A stretch of 7,434 nucleotides of DNA. Origin: Candidatus Woesearchaeota archaeon. Lineage in GTDB: Archaea > Nanobdellota > Nanobdellia > Woesearchaeales > UBA12501. The stretch covers positions 1 through 7,434 of the forward strand of contig WJJV01000084.1 in assembly GCA_014729495.1 (NCBI GenBank), read 5' to 3'. Position 1 is the first letter of the stretch; every line of letters begins with the position of its first letter. Shown here piece after piece: positions 4,733-7,434 of the stretch. Position numbers and translations under genes: made by a program. The notes beneath the pieces were generated by a model. The model searched no databases. It saw nothing but the letters and a program-made list of their open reading frames with translations, and was not told where the DNA came from.

Positions 4733-5913
4733 ATCCCCCATCCCTTCTTCATCTTCTCGAACTGGCCATACTCAATCGCTTCCCTTATATTTCTCATGAG
4801 CTCCATGAAAAAGTAGGTGTTATGATAGCTCAGGAGATTGTGGCCCAGTATCTCATTCACTTTCAGGAGATGATGGATATATGCTCTGGTGTATTTCCTG
4901 CATACCCTGCACTTGCATTCTGGATCAAGAGGCTTGTGGTCGTTGGCAAACTTGATTGAGATGAGCTTGAACCTATACCTGTTCTGCTTTGTTCCAGATG
5001 GAGGGTTCACATATGCATATCCCATCCTTGCCATCCTTGTCGGAGTCACGCAGTCAAAAAGATCTATTCCTCTTGCGACTGCTTCAAAGATATCCTCAAC
5101 AACACCAATGCCCAATAGATGCCTTGGCTTGTCTTCTGGCAGATTGGGCATGACCCACTCAAGGATATTGTGCATATCATTCTTAGACTTTCCCAGACTG
5201 CCTCCGATCGCATATGAGTCAAAGCCCAGAGAAGCAAGGTACTGCGCTGACTTCTCTCTCAGGTCTCTCCAATGGCTGCCCTGAACAATTCCTGCAAGTG
5301 CCTGGTCTGTCTGATGCAATTCTTTGCACTGCTTGGCCCACTCATGCGTCCTCTGCAGGCTCTTTGCAACATACTCCTTGTCTGACAGTGGCGAGGTGCA
5401 CTCATCCAGCACCAGTATCATATCTGCTCCAAGCTTTTCCTGCACTCTTATGCTTCTCTCTGGAGTGAGCATCTGATATGATTCATCATAGACTGACTTG
5501 AATCTCACTCCTCTCTTGCTGATCTTAGCATAAGGGTCTGTCGGAGTGATAAGCTCTTTTACATCTCCCTTGAAATACATCTTGCCTGTTCCGTGCTCTT
5601 TTGATAATCCCAGAGAGAATGCCTGGAAACCTCCAGAGTCTGTGACTATAGGCTTCTTCCAGTTCATGAACTTGTGCAGGCCTCCACCATTGTGTATGAC
5701 GTCCTCGCCTGGCTTGAGCATGAGATGATAGGTGTTTGCGATTATTATCTGGGCTCCTATCTCATTGAGATCTTCAGAAGACAGGGCCTTTACAGTGGCC
5801 TTTGTAGCGACTGGCATGAGCTCTGGGGTCTTTACAGTGCCGTGCTTGAGCTTTAATGTTCCCAGCCTGGCACTTCCCTCAGAGTTATCTATCCTGAATT
5901 TTAATGTTCCCAT
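4729..5913 (-). CDS. tgt: Bacterial-type tRNA-guanine transglycosylase (queuine tRNA-ribosyltransferase)
   Basis: This 394-residue enzyme replaces guanine with a deazaguanine base at position 34 of tRNAs with GUN anticodons. Key residues by family alignment: Asp92 in DSGGFQ (general acid/base), Asp170 and Cys172 in LDECT (base recognition), Gln211 in GIVQGS, nucleophile Asp287 in DLFDCVTPTR, and zinc ligands Cys333, Cys335, Cys338 (CKCRVC) with His364. There is no PUA or other C-terminal RNA-binding extension as in archaeal arcTGT; the protein ends after the REAIEYGQF helix as in bacteria. Two oddities are seen. About 25 extra residues lie at roughly 102-130, before RGVRF. The base-pocket loop reads GGSLGKS (237-243) rather than the bacterial GGLAVGE. 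It is the first gene of a three-gene overlapping operon, with repeat cluster 3 directly upstream and a QPTR transporter divergent beyond it. Queuine rather than preQ1 as substrate is inferred. Confidence 0.93.
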   Translation of the reverse strand: MGTLKFRIDNSEGSARLGTLKLKHGTVKTPELMPVATKATVKALSSEDLNEIGAQIIIANTYHLMLKPGEDVIHNGGGLHKFMNWKKPIVTDSGGFQAFSLGLSKEHGTGKMYFKGDVKELITPTDPYAKISKRGVRFKSVYDESYQMLTPERSIRVQEKLGADMILVLDECTSPLSDKEYVAKSLQRTHEWAKQCKELHQTDQALAGIVQGSHWRDLREKSAQYLASLGFDSYAIGGSLGKSKNDMHNILEWVMPNLPEDKPRHLLGIGVVEDIFEAVARGIDLFDCVTPTRMARMGYAYVNPPSGTKQNRYRFKLISIKFANDHKPLDPECKCRVCRKYTRAYIHHLLKVNEILGHNLLSYHNTYFFMELMRNIREAIEYGQFEKMKKGWGI

Positions 5914-5921
5914 TTTAAGTT

Positions 5922-5940
5922 TAAGTTAATAATATCAAGG
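5922..5940 (-). promoter_or_regulatory. Candidate TGT operon promoter
   Basis: On the minus strand an AT-rich TGATATTATTAAC lies about 20-27 nt before the ATG at 5913 with no Shine-Dalgarno, which fits a leaderless promoter. The sequence reading out of module E3 (GTTGTTGTCGACCTTGATAT) resembles what follows the repeat ends at 353-372 and 6296-6312, so the promoter may be part of the repeat's conserved flank. Confidence 0.35.
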
Positions 5941-5942
5941 TC

Positions 5943-6004
5943 GACAACAACAGAAAATGCTTTGCATTTTCTTAGTTGCAAAAGCTTCGCATTTGCAACA
6001 ACAA
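5943..6004 (+). repeat. Paired-hairpin module E, copy E3
   Basis: ACAACAACAG is followed by AGAAAATGC (5952-5960) pairing with GCATTTTCT (5964-5972) around TTT. GTTGCAAA (5975-5982) then pairs with TTTGCAAC (5992-5999). The layout is the same as E1 (inverted) and E2. It runs straight into module C2 through the shared GCAACAACAAT. Confidence 0.6.
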
Positions 6005-6102
6005 TACTGGCAGCAGACGGCCAAATCTCACTGCGTTCGATTTGTCCTACTCGGCACCCCGGATGGGGCGTCCCCCGCCTCGTCTGCGCCATTGTTGTTG
6101 CC
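5995..6102 (-). repeat. GC-rich palindromic module C, copy C2, inverted relative to C1
   Basis: GCAACAACAAT (5995-6005) and ATTGTTGTTGC (6091-6101) are the outer repeats; GCAGACG (6013-6019) pairs with CGTCTGC (6081-6087). Read on the minus strand the order matches C1: GGCGCAGACGAGGCGGGGG, then C and G runs, then GGGGTGCCGAGTAGGAC. The arm that follows has stem CAAATC (6044-6039) and GATTTG (6027-6022) around the loop GAACGCAGTGA. The stem differs from C1 but pairing is kept, and the loop differs at two bases. Confidence 0.65.
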
Positions 6103-6109
6103 TTCTGGA

Positions 6110-6303
6110 GGCAACAACACGAACGAATACTGACAACGGCTCGCTCCGTTGACACGCGAGCTAAGAGGGGCTTCGCTTTGCTCAACCCCTCGACCAATAT
6201 CAGTTATTCGGAGGGCTTCCGACTGAAAGGAGGAATGCCCTCTTTGATGGCGGGATCAAGGAACAAGACCCTTGCCATGTATGAGTTCTGAGTTGTTGTT
6301 GCC
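6110..6303 (+). repeat. Inverted-repeat-bounded element D with multiple hairpins
   Basis: The ends GGCAACAACA (6110-6119) and TTGTTGTTGCC (6293-6303) are complementary. The sub-terminal parts resemble element B1: CGAACGAATACTGAC near the left end and CCATGTATGAGTTC near the right end. The interior differs from B1. CAACGG (6134-6139) pairs with CCGTTG (6146-6151). GAGGGG (6165-6170) pairs with CCCCTC (6186-6191). GAGGGC (6211-6216) pairs with GCCCTC (6237-6242), or TCGGA (6208-6212) with TCCGA (6218-6222). CAAGG (6257-6261) pairs with CCTTG (6270-6274). The ORFs crossing it look accidental. Confidence 0.6.
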
Positions 6304-6348
6304 GACATTTACTTACAAAATGTCTTTAACCACCCATCTCACCTAAAA

Positions 6349-6371
6349 TTATTTAAATGCTTATATATTTT
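6349..6371 (+). promoter_or_regulatory. yhhQ: Candidate promoter of the transporter gene
   Basis: Two overlapping TATA-like sequences, ATTATTTAAATG (6349-6360 region) and TTATATATTTT (6361-6371), precede the gene. Either would start transcription about 45-65 nt before the GTG at 6439, giving a real leader in contrast to the leaderless genes starting at 1756 and 3385. Confidence 0.45.
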
Positions 6372-6396
6372 ATGGCATAAAAGAGGTTCTTGAATA

Positions 6397-6427
6397 TTAT
6401 CAGATAGGTATTGTTATCAGATAGGTA
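6397..6427 (+). promoter_or_regulatory. Tandem 14-bp direct repeat in the transporter leader
   Basis: TTATCAGATAGGTA occurs at 6397-6410 and again at 6414-6427, a 17-bp period, ending just before GGGGTG, which would be the ribosome binding site for the GTG start. It could be an operator read by a repressor, a small RNA site, or a simple duplication. Confidence 0.4.
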
Positions 6428-6438
6428 GGGGTGTTATT

Positions 6439-7116
6439 GTGATAAACGAGCTTTTATGGTTTGAACTGATGATAGGATGCTTCCTTCTGGTCATCCTTGC
6501 ATATACTTTGTGGGGAAAGAAGGGCCTCTATGTATGGACAGCGATCGCTGTGATAGTGGCTAATATCCAGGTAATGAAGACAATAGAATTCTTCGGGCTT
6601 GTGACCTCTATGGGCAATGTGGTATATGGATCAATATTCCTTGTCACAGATATACTCAATGAGAAATACTCAAAAGAGGACGCTAAGAGGGCTGTGTGGA
6701 TAGGATTCTATGCACTCATAGCCACAACCCTGATAATGCAGATTACACTGTATTTTATCCCTCATGGGTCTGACTTCATCAGCCCGCATATTGATGCTAT
6801 ATTCAGCCTTCTGCCCAGGATTGCAGTGGCCAGCCTTACAGCATATCTTGTGTCGCAGTTCCATGATGTGTGGTTCTTTGCAAAGCTGAAGAAAAGGTTC
6901 AGAGGAAGGTTCCTGTGGGTGAGGAACAATACATCAACAATACTGAGCCAGCTGCTCGACAATGTGATATTCACCCTCATAGCCTTTGCAGGCGTGTTCT
7001 CATGGAGCGTGATAGGCCAGATATTCATAACAACACTCATGATGAAAATAATAATATCAGCTGCTGACACTCCTTTTGTATATTGGGCTAAGAGGATTCA
7101 ACGAGATCAGTCCTAG
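6439..7116 (+). CDS. yhhQ: Queuosine precursor transporter, QPTR (YhhQ/COG1738) family
   Basis: This 225-residue integral membrane protein has about six hydrophobic segments (about 10-25, 31-47, 58-72, 86-107, 121-140, 170-207 including two). Family landmarks are LVTDILNEKY (68-77), RIAVASLTAYLVSQFHDV (127-144), RNNTSTILSQLLDN (162-175), and the C-terminal helix with Lys203 before the AADTPF stretch. QPTR proteins import preQ0, preQ1 or queuine. Length and helix layout match the family. The start is a GTG at 6439, preceded by GGGGTG at 6428-6433 as a plausible ribosome site; an ATG at 6469 would still keep all helices. It is divergent from the TGT operon across repeat cluster 3. Transporter plus TGT, with no biosynthesis genes in the window, suggests salvage. 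It ends in a 29-nt convergent overlap with the next gene. Confidence 0.92.
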   Translation: MINELLWFELMIGCFLLVILAYTLWGKKGLYVWTAIAVIVANIQVMKTIEFFGLVTSMGNVVYGSIFLVTDILNEKYSKEDAKRAVWIGFYALIATTLIMQITLYFIPHGSDFISPHIDAIFSLLPRIAVASLTAYLVSQFHDVWFFAKLKKRFRGRFLWVRNNTSTILSQLLDNVIFTLIAFAGVFSWSVIGQIFITTLMMKIIISAADTPFVYWAKRIQRDQS

Positions 7117-7434
7117 TCTTATGGTTATCCTGGAATTCTCTTAATTTGGATATATGCTCAAGAACAGGATCTCCAATCCTGGGGCCATCGTATACATATC
7201 CATAATGAAGCATAAAATGCATCCGGTCCTGAGAATATCCATTCTCTGCAAAGAAATCCCTCGCTTCTGCAATTGCCCTTCCTGAACATACATCATTATC
7301 ATAGATCAGAAGATTTCTTTGTGGGTGCAGATCTCCATACAGAAATCTTGTTTTTGGATCTTTTCTTTGCGTGTTCAAAGGCCTGAAATATACTGCATTG
7401 TTTCTTTCCAGGTGATCAATGAAAAGTATTTCAA
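7088..7434 (-). CDS. Phosphoribosyltransferase-like protein, C-terminal part
   Basis: The frame is open to the window edge and its stop is at 7090-7088, giving 114 residues of the C-terminus; the true start lies outside. The segment NLLIYDNDVCSGRAIAEARDF has the shape of a PRPP-binding loop (hydrophobic strand, acidic pair, small residues, S/T-G-x-A/T, then a helix), here as YDNDVCSGRA at about residues 44-53 of the fragment. The family usually has DD or ED where this has DND, and TG where this has SG. A TTG codon at 7378 could be taken as a start but would cut the domain's first strands. It is convergent with the transporter, overlapping by 29 nt. The substrate cannot be told. A role in base salvage fits its neighbours, but that is inference. 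Confidence 0.6.
   Translation of the reverse strand, partial: EILFIDHLERNNAVYFRPLNTQRKDPKTRFLYGDLHPQRNLLIYDNDVCSGRAIAEARDFFAENGYSQDRMHFMLHYGYVYDGPRIGDPVLEHISKLREFQDNHKTRTDLVESS

Noticed and set aside
4729..5913. Archaeosine-type arcTGT
   Set aside because: The length (394), the bacterial DLFDCVTPTR, CKCRVC and RAYIHHL motifs, and the lack of a C-terminal PUA-type domain fit the queuosine-type enzyme.
73..6303. Integron attC sites between gene cassettes
   Set aside because: The imperfect palindromes between genes are suggestive, but the ends (GTTGTTGCC) do not fit the GTTRRRY core, no IntI is present, and neighbouring genes are not in one direction.
6376..6440. preQ1-I riboswitch before the transporter
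   Set aside because: AGAGGTTCT (6382-6390) matches the start of the preQ1-I aptamer, but the CCCTCT return strand and the A-rich tail are absent.
1..7434. tRNA or rRNA genes
   Set aside because: No cloverleaf with a TTCGA-type T loop and matching acceptor stem, and no conserved rRNA sequence, was seen; the palindromes in module C do not form a tRNA.

Overview
The window looks like a piece of an archaeal chromosome, most likely from a small-genome DPANN-type lineage (Woesearchaeota-like); the lineage is inference. The evidence is AT-rich TATA boxes about 26-28 nt upstream of start codons with almost no leader (1724-1733 before the ATG at 1756; 3354-3364 before the ATG at 3385), an oligo-T style terminator after the HU gene, AGA/AGG and ATA codon preference, small zinc-ribbon proteins, and a LEA14/WHy-type membrane-anchored protein. 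Several genes are nevertheless of bacterial type: HU, a queuosine-type tRNA-guanine transglycosylase (TGT) and a YhhQ/QPTR transporter.

Layout. 1-400: intergenic repeat cluster 1. 467-1245 (+): a 42-residue zinc ribbon followed by a four-helix membrane protein that carries a zinc ribbon. 1352-1612 (-): HU. 1756-2610 (+): membrane protein of unknown function. 2694-3307: repeat cluster 2. 3385-3939 (+): LEA14/WHy-like protein. 5913 to 4012 (-): an overlapping operon of bacterial-type TGT, a CDA-fold deaminase and an 80-residue membrane protein. 5943-6303: repeat cluster 3. 6439-7116 (+): QPTR queuosine-precursor transporter. 7434 to 7088 (-): C-terminal part of a phosphoribosyltransferase-like protein that runs off the window.

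Genes working together. TGT and the QPTR transporter diverge from opposite sides of repeat cluster 3. Together they are the minimal set for importing a queuosine precursor and exchanging it into tRNA. Archaea normally make archaeosine with a different TGT (arcTGT), so this would be a bacterial-style queuine salvage module in an archaeal-looking genome. The deaminase shares an ATGA overlap with TGT and may act in the same process.

The repeats are the most unusual part. All three clusters are built from the same few modules: (i) ends of the GGCAGCAACAACA / TTGTTGTTGCTGCC type; (ii) a hairpin with invariant loop GAACNNAGTGA and compensated stems; (iii) a GC-rich palindromic module of about 105 bp (C) that is present in opposite orientations at clusters 2 and 3 between the same 11-bp inverted repeats; (iv) a paired-hairpin module (E); (v) a repeat of about 31 bp spaced by exactly 25 bp; (vi) a separate stem-loop (A) with covarying stem. 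Each cluster ends just upstream of a + strand gene. No transposase, recombinase or cas gene is in the window.
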